Assembly (NCBI RefSeq): GCF_024679095.1
Contig: NC_066563.1
Span: forward strand, 2,862,928 to 2,926,927
Source: Eriocheir sinensis
Lineage: Eukaryota > Arthropoda > Malacostraca > Decapoda > Varunidae
Length of the DNA stretch: 64,000 nucleotides
Direction: 5' to 3'
Part shown: positions 39,532-50,631 of the stretch, piece after piece
Position numbering within the stretch: the first letter of the stretch is position 1
How the letters are laid out: each line of letters begins with the position of its first letter
The notes under the pieces: generated by a model
The model's input: only the letters and a program-made list of their open reading frames with translations
Databases searched by the model: none
Told to the model about the DNA's origin: nothing
Position numbers and translations under genes: made by a program

Positions 39532-39552
39532 CACAAAAAAAGGTATACTCAC

Positions 39553-39725
39553 AAGGCCTGGTTGTCGTTGGTCGGTGTTTCAGGCGTTGCCGTCATCAGG
39601 CAGTGAAGAGCAGTCTCCGAGACAGAGGTCGGCGTTTGGTCCATACGGGAAGCCAGCTGCGTCAGTTCACTTACGCTCAGCGGCCGCTGCTCACCTGAAC
39701 GCCGTTTCCGATTACGCAGAACCAC
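39553..39725 (-). CDS. klar: klarsicht-like protein, short linker exon
   Basis: This 173-nt exon enters in phase 0 (TTTTACACAG|GTG) and leaves in phase 2 (GCCTT|GTGAGT). The product begins VVLRNRKRRSGEQRPLSVSE and continues LTQLASRMDQTPTSVSETAL to TPTNDNQA. It has a basic start (RNRKRRS) and then a short amphipathic helix. An internal CAG|GTGAGC is a possible alternative donor after 31 nt, which would shift the frame. Confidence 0.78.
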
Positions 39726-39829
39726 CTGTGTAAAATTACACGACTTTGTTATACCTCATCACAGCAAAGAAAAAAGTGGGAAAGGTATTGAAACTATCTC
39801 ATTATTTACTCGGCTTCGTGTTTGTTTAC

Positions 39830-41239
39830 CTTAGGCTGGGAGGAGTCCACCAATGAAGGGAACAAGGTCGTGCGTTCCGTGGTGGGGGTGTTGTCCGTGG
39901 AGGGCAAGGGATCACGTGAGCCCCTGAGGGAGCCCTTGGTGGAGGTGGCTCGCTGAGTGGCGGTGGAGGCGTCCATATCGTCAGACGAGGCAGACTCCAC
40001 GTCGCTCTCGCCTGTTGTCAGTTCACCTGAAGCATCGCACGAGTCCTGGACGCAGGAGGCAGAGATGCGGGCCTCGCGGCGCTGGGAGGCAATCCACTGC
40101 TTGACGCGAGCCTGCTTGCTGCTCGCCGCGCCCCCCAGGCTGGAGTTTAGCTGCAGTTGGAGGTGTGGTCGCGGGGACACCAGCGGCGGCGGGTCATCGC
40201 CTTCCACTGGCTCCCGCACCAGCCGCTCAGCACCTGACACAAGCAGGTTCAGGGACTCCTTGCTGATGGAGCGCTGGGCCTCAGGGTACTGTGGCGGGTG
40301 CTGCTCCACCTGAGGGGGCTGCTGCTGTCCTGGGGTGCCGCCATCGCTGCCGGTGTCCATATGTTCGTGTGCTACGACCTCCTCCTCGGTGCCACTTAGG
40401 TCGTTGTCGCTGGACATGTTAGAGTTGAGCCAGTCCAGGTCCTCAGGAACAGCCGAATCGATGATCTTCTGCAGCGCCTCGTGATCAACTTCCTCATCGC
40501 AGCTGAATTCCAGTCTGGTGCGGATTGACTCGCGGCGCATCGTGCTGATGCTGCGCCGCCGCACCTGGTACAGCCTGTTCTTGGCCGGGTCACCCTCCAC
40601 CAGGTTCAGGTTGGCCTGGCAGGCGGCAGTGGCGGTAGTAGTGTGGGTGTTGGTAGAGGCTTCCTCCGTGTCGGTGTCCTGATGCTTGAAGTCGTAGATG
40701 GCACAGTTAGGCGACGGTCGTTCAACGTTTGTGCAGCTGGTCTTAGAGGGGGAGTCCTTCACGCCACTGACCTCACTGCTGGCCGACATCTCGTTCAGAG
40801 AGGAGCTCAGGTTGAGGCCCGAGTCCTCGGTGGTCGCCGGAGATCCGACCAGCGTGTTGCCGTTGACTTGATTCATATTTTCCATTTCTCCTTCTATCGG
40901 GCCAGTGGTGGTGTCGGTGGTGGAGGATTTGTGGGTATTGTGGATCATATTAACGTCAGCGAGGATATCAGCAGGCGTCGTAGGTTCACCACAGCGAGCG
41001 CGCACTGTGTTCAGGCCGACACTCCCCACCATGACTTGGTCCTGGGTACTTGATGCCGCACTGCCGCTGCTGCTCTGGTCAGCCCCGTCTGGAGTGTCGC
41101 AGTCAAGACTTGACGCGGCGTCGATGTTCACCTGTTGCTTCTGCTGGTCAGTCTCAATCACCATTGGCTCCGGGCCCAGGCAGGGAGGAGGAGACACAGG
41201 GCCACCCGCCGAGGTCTCGGTCACACACACGTAATCATC
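39830..41239 (-). CDS. klar: klarsicht-like protein, large disordered exon (470 codons)
   Basis: This 1,410-nt exon is in phase 0 at both ends (GTGTTTACAG|GAT and CCTAAG|GTAAAC). The product is polar and mostly disordered. It includes an Arg-rich patch (VRRRSISTMRRESIRTRLE), an acidic amphipathic stretch (DEEVDHEALQKIIDSAVPED then LDWLNSNMSSDNDLSGTEEE), Gln/Pro-rich DNA, and near the end SGELTTGESDVESASSDDMD. RRRSIS and RRESI resemble basophilic kinase sites. The length and uninterrupted frame make coding function very likely. In a klarsicht-type protein this would be the cytoplasmic region for motor or cargo regulation; no specific domain is seen. Confidence 0.88.
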
Positions 41240-41910
41240 CTGTAAACACGCACACAAATCATTTACTACGTAATGTAAACAAAGCACGTCATCGGTATGA
41301 GACAGCTATCCACATCCATACATACATCCGGATACACGCAAGACTTCCACCAACAACTGTGTGTTAGCGTTACAACATACATAGAGCATGCACGCAAACT
41401 GCACCAAGGAAGCTAGATCTCTGTAGGCGGCAGACATATCTGATGTGGTTTTGCAGTTAAGCAATACAACTCAGAGGAGCGAAGACGACGGGGCACTGGC
41501 CTGGAAGGCTGTGACTACACTGAGCCGCTGTGAGCATAGGCACAACTTATCAGTGGCGATCGTGTCGCAGCTCACGCACGCCCAGCAGCCCCTTCGCCCT
41601 CTGACACACATGCACACACCACCCACCTCGCTATCTCCTTTATCACAGTTGTCAACACTCGCCTCTGAGCGTGCTTGACCATGGACGAGCTCCAAACAAT
41701 AAAAATACAAACTGCACTATGACCTAGACATGCAGGTATATTAAGGCATGCAAAGTGACTCCTTATATGAGCACAACTCATTAAGGGTTTACTCCTCAGT
41801 ATTATGAGGCAAGAGACTTGACAGATCAGAGAGCAAGCAGGATTCATGCACAGGGACTGTTGATGATTAGGTGGGAGGGTGATGCAACAGCATACTGACG
41901 AAAGATTTAC
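41240..41910 (-). other. intron
   Basis: This 671-bp intron lies between the microexon and the 470-codon exon and shows no notable element. Confidence 0.55.
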
Positions 41911-41952
41911 CTGAACTTGTATGTGGCTGCTGCCCGAGACTGCCGGCGAGGG
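41911..41952 (-). CDS. klar: klarsicht-like protein, predicted 42-nt microexon
   Basis: A strong pyrimidine-rich acceptor (CCCTCACTCTGTCCCAG|CC) is followed 42 nt later by the donor GTTCAG|GTAAAT. The 14 codons read PSPAVSGSSHIQVQ in phase 0 at both ends, matching the exon on each side. It could therefore be included or skipped without affecting the frame. It is too short for similarity to help, so the call rests on splice signals and phase. Confidence 0.55.
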
Positions 41953-42316
41953 CTGGGACAGAGTGAGGGAGAAATGGAGACGGTTGAGTGCAGGAAATTA
42001 CTTCCCTGTCCTGACAAGCCCCAAAAAGAAGGAACAGACGGACCAAAGGAATGGGAAAGAGGAGGAACGTGGGATAGAAGAAAGAAGGGCGCCACGTGAT
42101 ACCAGGGAGAAGAGTAGCGAAAAGCATGACTTATGTAACTGGAAGAAAAAAAAAACTACAGAAGATGAAGAGATTATCGTATTTATACAATTTACAAATA
42201 AGAAAACACAGAACGCTTTTAGAGAAGAGAGTAATAGAAGTATAAAAAATGACAAAGAATAGAGTAGTTCCCTAAGTAAACATTGATAAAGAACGGGGAA
42301 AAAATATTAACAAATT

Positions 42317-42446
<130 letters not shown>

Positions 42447-42871
42447 CCCTAATCGTTGAGTAACCAATTATCAGAAGGGAAAGCCCCAAGACGGTGAAGC
42501 TGAGTGATACACATGACGCTCTCAGCACTGCAGGTGAGGAGAGAGTGAAGCAGAAAATGCAAGCAGTTGTGTCGTGGAGGGGAGGGCGGTGGAGGTGCTA
42601 ATGAAGCGGCGACGGCCAGGTGCAACAGGTGAGGAGGGAGAGAGGTGAACCAGGAGTGTTGGATCAAGTGTGACGGCTCAGTGCCAACCCAATGCATCCT
42701 TAGACTTGTGCCAGCCCGAGCTAGGCCTGGCACCACCCCCGCGGCTCGACACACTCAGTAGACATAGACAGCCGGGCCGAGGCGGTGGTGGGACCAGGCA
42801 CCCAGCAACACCTTACACTAGTCTGCCTGAGCGTTGGTTGTGTAGACCGTTTATCTCTTATCTCTTATCTC

Positions 42872-42880
<9 letters not shown>

Positions 42881-42909
<29 letters not shown>
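42881..42909. repeat. (TG)n microsatellite
   Basis: About 29 bp of TG dinucleotide. Confidence 0.9.
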
Positions 42910-42914
<5 letters not shown>

Positions 42915-43005
42915 AAGGTACACCCCAAAATATCCCATTGATTTGGGACATTTTGGGCTTCATTAGAAAAAAAAAACTGAATGTTGAGTCTGTGAAATGA
43001 GTACA

Positions 43006-43010
<5 letters not shown>

Positions 43011-43084
<74 letters not shown>
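43011..43084. repeat. (GT)n microsatellite, about 74 bp
   Basis: A pure GT array. It begins about 150 nt after the donor of the 43449-43234 exon, where the transcript carries CA repeats. Confidence 0.95.
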
Positions 43085-43086
<2 letters not shown>

Positions 43087-43233
43087 CTCTAATTCCCCGT
43101 AACTACACCTGTTTTAAGGGAATTAGGAAAGTGAACATTCCCACACTTAAAAGCTAAAGCAAACACCTCAATCTTAAGCTCGCGGCGCCGTGGAGGCGAT
43201 GCGAATACGCCTCTTCGGGGCCTCAACACTCAC

Positions 43234-43449
43234 CTCGATGTAGGAGCCCCCTTCTGAGAGGCTGGAGTCGTCGGCAGACCAGCGCAGCGTCCTGGCGCGG
43301 CGAGAGTGGTAATGGCGAGTGACTGGGCGTGGAGAGGGTGGGCAGGAGGACCCCGATGTTGAGCCGCAGGAGGCCGATGATGTGGACAGCCGACGGAGTT
43401 TGTTCACCGGCTCATCATCAGACTCGCTGCCCGATGAGCTTTGGGGTTC
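43234..43449 (-). CDS. klar: klarsicht-like protein, N-terminal Ser-rich exon of the long isoform
   Basis: This 216-nt exon is in phase 0 at both ends (CTTTTCCTCTTCAG|GAA and ATCGAG|GTGAGT). The product is EPQSSSGSESDDEPVNKLRR, then LSTSSASCGSTSGSSCPPSP and RTLRWSADDSSLSEGGSYIE. It is disordered and rich in Ser and acidic residues. No ATG lies in frame within the exon, so translation starts in an upstream exon, possibly at 45295. Confidence 0.75.
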
Positions 43450-43530
43450 CTGAAGAGGAAAAGAAGAATTTAGGTTCCGATGCTGCTTTGGCGATGGTGT
43501 TAAAAAGTTAAGAAGTTGAAACGTTACGAG

Positions 43531-43570
<40 letters not shown>

Positions 43571-45042
43571 CACACCTGCACGTACGCACGCACACACACA
43601 CTTTAATCAGGATCTGTATATAAACAAAGTTCATTTTTATAAGAAAAGCAGCTAAACAAAATCTTATTAACATGAATCTCATCGACCAAATGTCTTATCA
43701 CTGTCTCCAAACACATCAACAATATTAAGCTCCTCCCATCACGTCCTGACCACGACTCTCAATCACTATCATGACCCTCGTAATTCCCAACACAAACACC
43801 TGTCCTACATGGCTGATCCCTTCACCTTTCCTTCGTCACTAACACGTCAAATGATCAGACAGGCCGCCTTTGGCATCATAAAAGCATTAGACAAAGATCG
43901 TGCTTGTCAACACGTTTATAACAAAGCTGTTTTGCTCAGATAGTGGCAATGTGTACGTGCGAGGGTAGGTTTCTCATGGTTTCTATGCTGGTTACTTGGA
44001 CATTCTACAATGCTAATCTTCACTTACCACCATCACTCGAACCATCCACCATCACCACCATGACCAAGGGCAATAACAGCAGCACCCTTCCCCCACCAGC
44101 GCCCTCCCACCTCGCGATCAATGCGGATCTTATCGACTTAATCCTCGCACCTCAACAGCTGGGGCCACACATTATGCAATCAGGCTGCAGGGAAAGATAT
44201 CTCGCACCAAGCCTCCGGGAACGATCCTTCAAACGTCTAAGCAGCAGACCCTTGGAAAACTTTACTAACTCCGTGGGTGTGGCTGAGGGCAGCTCGGTGT
44301 CGTTAAAAGATTGGACGCACCACCTCGTTAAACTTAACATATGCGTGACTCTAATCCGGCGGCGCGCGGCAGCTGGACCTAATCGGGGTTCATTTTCCGC
44401 GGGAGGAGGTCCGTGAAGGGGCTCGACGCGCGGGGTGTGGAGGCCTAAAGGATGGGGCGGAATGGGGTCTGCCGGCGGGGGAAAAAAATGAGCAGTAATC
44501 CTCTTTAAATTGTGATTTGGGCTTCGGCGGCTGAAAGGGGCGGATATTAGGCGTGTTGTTACTCCCGTCCATGTGTTTATCTTCCATCAGGGGCGGCGAC
44601 GGCGGCGGCGGCGTAGCTGGAGGGTGAAAGAGGACGGGACCCACAACAAAGAACCACACCGCCCCCCCGCCTCTGCCTGGCCGACCCGTGATCACTTTGA
44701 TACACTTAATCTTTCGATACAACATCCGGAAGGCCAACTCTCCCCTCTTCTACCCCTCCGCTCCAACCCCCTCTCAAGTCTTCCTTTTCCGTGGTGCACT
44801 TGATTTTTTTCCCCCAAAGTAACGTAATGTCTCTTCAGAAAACAAACACCCAAAACATCGAAATACTTTACGAGGTGATCGTGATTACCCATGAAGCGGA
44901 TGCATATTGGCATTTTTCTCGCTCATCAATTTGCATCAATGTTCAGGTCTTTGATAGATGAGGTCAGAGGGACACGCAGCCGTGACACGCAATTTCCACG
45001 GGGACAAGTTTTCGTGGGAGCTTCCTGGTGGCCTATGGGGGG

Positions 45043-45080
<38 letters not shown>

Positions 45081-45292
45081 TAACTATGATAACTAAGCCT
45101 TCAAAGAGTAAAGTACATCCGAATTCCGAACTAAACTGAGCCATACCCCGCAAGCCCCTGTGTTAGCGTTCTCTTATCAGCCCAAAGCACCGCCACTCAG
45201 AAGGATAATTTCCCGAGAGGCTTAGGAGGACGCCCCCACAAATATCCCCTCACAAGGCCCGTCACGAATACACGAGGTAAATGAATACTCAC
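43450..45292 (-). other. probable first intron of the long isoform
   Basis: If the start codon is at 45295, this is a 1.84-kb intron. It contains an AC array (43537-43568) about 90 nt before the acceptor and a short GA array (45045-45077). A 115-codon minus-strand ORF at 44390-44737 is Pro-rich and has no support as an exon. Confidence 0.4.
43537..43568. repeat. (CA)n microsatellite
   Basis: About 32 bp of CA; a GT tract in the transcript, about 90 nt before the 43449 acceptor. Confidence 0.9.
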
Positions 45293-45295
45293 CAT
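45293..45295 (-). CDS. klar: candidate start codon of the long isoform, split from the rest by an intron
   Basis: An ATG sits directly against a perfect donor (ATG|GTGAGT). An in-frame TAG lies about 30 nt upstream. Joined to the phase-0 acceptor at 43449 the protein would begin M-EPQSSSGSESDDEP. The arrangement is plausible for a leader exon, but the evidence is only a donor, a phase and an upstream stop. A start further upstream, even outside the window, is possible. Confidence 0.3.
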
Positions 45296-45487
45296 TACCT
45301 CCCAGCCCGCGGCCCGCCCTGCTTGCTAACCCTCGCCCCTCTCAGCCTCGCCACATCAGATACACGGGCCGCGGGACAGATGGGTCATGATAGCGCCCAC
45401 GTTTCTCACCGCCACACAACACGACCGATACACGCCACAACCGAGATAAACGACAGCGAAACTTAATACAGGCTTCATTTATTTTCT

Positions 45488-45498
45488 GTATATATATT
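45488..45498 (-). promoter_or_regulatory. TATA-like element upstream of the candidate first exon
   Basis: A TATATATA run in minus orientation lies about 195 nt upstream of the candidate ATG, so transcription would start near 45460. AT-rich strings are common here, so this is a weak call. Confidence 0.15.
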
Positions 45499-46849
45499 TT
45501 CTTTCAGACGCCGAATACGACACTCTAAGCCAGAACTTGATGTTTTTCCCTATTTCTTGTGATGCCAGAAACGATGAACAACAAATATACTTGATACGGA
45601 TTTCTATATTTTTTTAGGATTTTCTTTTTGTGTGGTTTTAGTGAGTCCTTATATTAAAGAAATGCTCTGCAATGATTGGCTGCATCTGGTACGACTCAGT
45701 GAAAAGTAATGAAAAACTACCGCTGTTTGAATAAGAAAGTAAAAGTATATGGAAATGACTGATTTTTATTTTTCTGCTTATAGCTAGTTTTTTTTTTTTT
45801 TTAGCGCAAGGCACCGGATTGACGAGCAGATCTGGTATTTCAGTGTCCGGCGCGTCCTTCTGAGAAGCAACGAAAGAAAGGCGGCAAATTCAACGAGGAC
45901 ATTCCAACACCTGCGTCCTCTCACACCTTGGATTTCGCAGGTATGTCCGTACTCAATGAGGGTGGTCGCGCCGCCCAGCTCAGCCCATGGCGTGTCCGCC
46001 CTTCTCCTCTCCTCCCCTCAACACACAGCAGACCCCACGCAGGCCGGCCGGGAGTCTGGGAACATTATTCTACATTCATCAAAGAGTAAAACGGTAGATG
46101 ACAAAGGACAACCGAAGTTTGAAGGAAAAAAATGATACATATTTTTGAGTGTGATAACATTCGTGGTTGCCATTCACACGAGAATTATACGAATACAAAG
46201 GTAGGTCGTAATATCAGTCAATATCAGTGGTTGGTCACAATGCCCTCACGTAACTAAAGATAAGATCCCTCAGCTGTTCTTTATTCGTCTTACAACCCAA
46301 CAGAGAGGACCTTGTTTGATGCTTCAAGGACATGCGATTTATCTACATTATATAACGTAAATCACACTATCCCAAGCCAGTTCTCAGCAACAAAAAAAAT
46401 CTTTATAACCCGCCGGGCGCTGGGAGGGTCGCGAGCCGCCAGATTACCGTCATTTCAAGGCCTCGAACCCACCCGCATCAGCGTGGGCGAGGGAGAATGA
46501 GACTCAGTCACTCTGGAACGACTCAGATACGTCAACAACTTCCTTCACACCCGACCGAGACATCCGCAAGCCATTATCTCCCACTGAGAATGGCGATAAT
46601 GTCTCGCTTTTCCGCCGTGGTTGTGGGCATGACGGAGAGTGAATAGGGCGAGCGGCGGCCACGGGGCAGAGTATCTTAGGGAGTTGTGAGGTATTTCCCT
46701 ACGACGGCCGGCAGCTGCCTTTATTGTCCCCATTACGGTCAAGAACTTCCCCATAGCAGCCAGACTTTCTTTTTCTATGAGCCTTTTTCCGTCCATTTTT
46801 CTTGTCCTACTCTTCCTTGCTTCTTCCATCTTCTACTATTTGGTAATTT

Positions 46850-47345
46850 TCCTTTAAGAGTTTCTGACATTTTTCTTCTGTCCTATCACTCCTCTTCCTT
46901 GTGTGTTCCTTTCTTTCAGTTATTTGATATTTTTTTCTTTTTCAGTTTTTTCCTATGTCCTCTGACCTATCCTTATATTACTTGCTTTGAGTCTCATGTT
47001 GTCCCTTGCTTAGTTCTTGGATCTTCTTTGGCTCTACCGAAGCCTAGTTCCTAATCCTATTTCCTTCGCTTTTCAGATCCTGGAACCTTCCTTTAATCCT
47101 CCACCTCGTCTATCTCCTGTTCTACGATTACTGTGTTTCTCTTTTCAAGGTTCATTTTCCTCCAGCTCTTGCGCCATTTTCTATTCTATCCAAGCCTAGT
47201 TATTTCATACTTTCGTTCTCTTTCCAAATCCTTTCCTTTTCCTCCACTTCTGCTATCACCTGTCCTACCAATCCTGTGTTTGTCTTCGAGCTTCAGTTTT
47301 GGCCTTCTCCAGCTCTTGCACCATCTTCTGTTCCTCCTTTATCCA
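46850..47345. repeat. diverged pyrimidine-rich tandem repeat, period about 150 bp
   Basis: CTCCAGCTCTTGC recurs at 47160 and 47307, and AAGCCTAGTT at about 47039 and 47192, in the same relative order. This gives a period of about 147-153 bp with heavy divergence. Confidence 0.45.
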
Positions 47346-50036
47346 GATCCTCCTCCTCTTTCTCCACCCTCGCCTTCCGTCCCGCTGATCGAGCATCCCG
47401 TCGGCTTAGCTCACCCACGCCCGTCACCCCGGCCCCCTTGCGGCCTTTCCGACGAAGACATCTGGCGAAGGGAAGGTCCAGGGTTGCTCGACCCGATCGG
47501 GGGTTACAAGGTCTTTGGACATACAGCTGTGAGCCCGCGGTCACTCAAGCTCGTCCACTCTGCCATTAGGTTCGCGTGAGTGCCACCCTTGAAAGGACTC
47601 GAGGCACTCCCCGTCCCACTCAGTCTTATGGGCAGGATCATATAACGAACCGTGAAGTAATAAATTATTCCTGTCTTCCTAAACGTTGAAAGTTTCTTCA
47701 CAGTTTATTATACCCATAAATTTGTATTTCGTGTGCGGGTGAACTGGTAAATCTTCTTCTTGATTAGAACAATTCTAATACAATGTTTTAAGGAGAAAAA
47801 TCAAGTGATTGAGCGCGGCGTGATAAATAATTCCTCTTTCTAAACGCTGGAGTCTATCAATGTCATTCTTTTATACCCATCGGTTGGCATTTCATGTGAC
47901 AAATAAATTACACATTTAGGAGCCACGTGATAATTATTATAAAAAAAGAAGAATATCTAATCATCCTACGCTTCCCTGAACCATCATGTCAGTCATCTGC
48001 ACGCAACTCCAAAGGGAAAACAATTTTTTTCCCCGTAAGTCCAGCGACCCCGCGGCCATTGCTCCCTTATAGAGCTGATGGGACGCGGTGGCAGTGACGA
48101 TAATGCAGCGAGTGGGCCCGAGGACGGCAGAGGGAAGGGGGTTTGGGGGAGGGAAGCGTGGGTGCGTGTGCTCCCCCCTCTCATTTTTGGCCTCTCTCCC
48201 TCCTTCATTCCCCCTCCCTCTCTCTCCACGCCCCGGTGAACAGCAATTATCCCAGTCACTGCTGCAACCACACGCATTAGCCGGCCGGCGAGGAGGGGCG
48301 GGAGGGACAGGACGAGGGCTGCAGATGCGACTAAAAGACGAGGGGGACGAGAGGCAATGGAGAGATAATGAGGAAGAAAACGGACAAGTGACGGGGAAGT
48401 GGACTCGAAGTAATGACAGAAGTGATGCCGATAGATGACAATACAAGAGGAGGATGATAAGCAGAAACGCAACTTTTATCCGACAGTGACGTGATGGTAC
48501 AAGAGCGTGATGAGGCAAATGAGGAACAGGAGCACATGAAAGGCATCGAGACCAAACTGAAGATTGCTCAGGATAAAGGCCCATCAGCAATGCCCTCTCA
48601 TTTACTTCCTCACGACCAACAATAGTCCTTATAGCTGACCCGACCGCCTCTACCCCCTCCCACCATCCCTCCCTCGTTGCCGCCACCCACGCACCCTCGC
48701 CATGCCGTGTTAATGCCCCATTCCAGCGTATTAATAAAAACATATGCCGACAATATCCGCGTGCTCTGGCGTTTCCCGTAAAAATAATGTGTATTAGTAC
48801 CTCGTCAACCAATTACATCGCATATTAAAAGTTCATGGTTTCCATATGACGGGCTGTTTCATCACCGGTTAATCAAATGCGTGTATGTGATTAAGTTTCA
48901 GACTCAGAGTGAACAGCAGAAAGTTGAATAATTATGAAATCGTAGATCTAGGAAAAATCTATCAATCATATTTCACCATCCATACAGAAAATCAAAGATT
49001 TTATAAAATGTCTTCTGCAGTGAACGTTCTTGTTTCAGTAATCCAACACCTTCATCCCAGACGCTGATAAGTTTTACGGCCACCACAGACCATCGCATCG
49101 TATCATATATTACGAAACTTTTTTTCTCTCTCATGAAGGATGCATGCAAGGCATTACTTACTCTCTTCCATTTAAGAATGGCTAAAAATTACATATACTT
49201 TTAGAACGATCGTGTCTGACATTACTTTGGTATTTAAATTATTTATTGCTGATCGGTATTTACCTCCTTGAGACGGAAGGAAGGTGGTGGAAGATGAAGT
49301 CAAGGCGTATGTTTAGTAGCACGAGCCTCGAGGACATAATATTATATACGCTACATTTCAGTTCACGCCTGCAGTTGCTTCGTCATGCAACAAACGAAGG
49401 AACTTCAAGTAAATAAAATAAATGACATCGTCCGCCGCTATTTTTTCACCTTGAAAGACGTAATATGCTCTTTGTCGTTATTTTCTTTCCCTTAAATGAC
49501 GAAGTATTACCTGCCGCTAAAACACCGTACTAAAGTGTGGCTAACCGCCCACGAGTCTTCGCCTCCACCCTCCGCCCGTGCCGGCGCAGGTGACCGGCTC
49601 CCAGGTGAGAACAGCTTGGCAGGAAGCGGCAAAAGGTGCTCCATCACCATGGAAACGTTTACAGCCTCCACGCAACCTTACGGCGACCGGGAAGCGGGAG
49701 GTTAACCAGAAAATGACGTTCCTCTCATCCTTCTCTCCCTCCGCCTCCGCCTTCGTCGCCAGTCTATTGATTGATAAATTACAATCTATACTTTTTGTTC
49801 AATATTTGGCTCACACATTTGTGCTCTTAGTATCCATAATGTTGATTATTTTATAGCCAATGATAACATAACCATGGCATTGAGTCATAAAATTCACGGA
49901 ATACGTGTACGGACAATAAATGAGATATTTTCAATGAAGTATCTCGATATTGACTTAGTGAAGAGGTACTAAGAAGTAAAGAGAAGTAAAAGCAAGCATG
50001 AGCTGCAAACTGTCCTGGAGACGGCAGCAGCAGACT

Positions 50037-50561
50037 TCAGGGGTAGGGGAGACTTGTCACGAAATCCAGGATCCCCCTGATGGCCGCCCCTAGACGCCTG
50101 CCCAGGGCCCGCAGCATTTCTTTCTTCGTCCACTGCTCCTTCATAGGAGCCACGTACGAATCCTCGAGCGGAGGGCTCTCTGTATGAGACTGAACCTTCC
50201 GGCTGCGGATGGCGTGTCCCTTCAGGAAAGAATTATGGACAGCGAGCATAGGCTCCTTAGTGCCGAGGGCGGCGTACCCCAGCAGCCTAGAGATGTGAGC
50301 CACGGCGTGGGCCACGCGCTGCTCCTGCCCCAGGACGGTGACTCGGCCACCGCGACTGAGGCTCATCCGCACGCTGTGCTTCGTCAACAGCTTGTGCAGC
50401 GTGCGGCCGTTGGGGCCGATAATGATCCTGCGTTCATGCGGGGCGACGGAGACCACGCGGCTGGTGGTGCTGACGGCGACGCGCGCCGCTTGGCGGTGCT
50501 GCTTCATGCTACCGCTCCCACCGGGCCCACTAACTTTTTTCTCTTTCTTTGGCTTAGACAT
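50037..50561 (-). CDS. intronless single-KH-domain protein (174 residues)
   Basis: The ORF starts MSKPKKEKKVSGPGGSGS and ends FVTSLPYP. An in-frame TGA about 40 nt upstream of the ATG supports this start. Residues about 33-93 look like a KH RNA-binding domain: VVSVAPHERRIIIGPNGRTL holds the GxxG loop (GPNG) between two helices, followed by a strand (RVTVLG) and a long helix (AHAVAHISRLLG). The N-terminus is Lys-rich. The C-terminal 40 residues form a basic amphipathic helix (KEQWTKKEMLRALGRRLGAA). KH domains bind single-stranded RNA or DNA. The KH unit resembles those of multi-KH proteins such as vigilin, but I do not recognise an orthologue. A full-length ORF without introns, beside a gene dense in introns, could be a retrocopy that stayed intact or a small independent gene. 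Codons are GC-rich at third positions, as in the neighbouring exons. Confidence 0.7.
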   Translation of the reverse strand: MSKPKKEKKVSGPGGSGSMKQHRQAARVAVSTTSRVVSVAPHERRIIIGPNGRTLHKLLTKHSVRMSLSRGGRVTVLGQEQRVAHAVAHISRLLGYAALGTKEPMLAVHNSFLKGHAIRSRKVQSHTESPPLEDSYVAPMKEQWTKKEMLRALGRRLGAAIRGILDFVTSLPYP

Positions 50562-50631
50562 GCAGGATAGAAAAAAAAAATCTAGATGTCACAATCGTAG
50601 TGTACGGCAGGGACTCCGACGCGTGAAATAC
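50562..50631 (-). other. probable 5' UTR part of the KH gene with upstream 3' splice site
   Basis: A TTTTCACAG|G sequence just upstream of 50631 is a good acceptor. The KH gene may therefore have a non-coding first exon further right and a coding part in one exon. No first exon was identified. Confidence 0.35.

Larger units (their letters stand above)
45299..50036. other. intergenic or upstream DNA between the two minus-strand genes
   Basis: I see no supported gene here. The stretch contains a pyrimidine-rich region with a diverged repeat of about 150 bp (46.85-47.35 kb), a pair of similar AT-rich segments near 47.65 and 47.82 kb, and an isolated tRNA B-box-like string on the minus strand at 46459-46469. 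Scattered ORFs are low-complexity and unsupported. Confidence 0.5.

Noticed and set aside
44390..44737. 115-codon Pro-rich minus-strand ORF
   Set aside because: No acceptor or donor gives the phase 0 needed before 43449, and the composition looks like GC-rich non-coding DNA.
47961..48812. 283-codon minus-strand ORF
   Set aside because: No recognisable domain, odd composition (Ser/Leu/Pro from pyrimidine tracts) and no splice context.
50184..50570. 128-codon plus-strand ORF
   Set aside because: It is the antisense shadow of the KH-domain ORF, which has the recognisable domain and an upstream stop.
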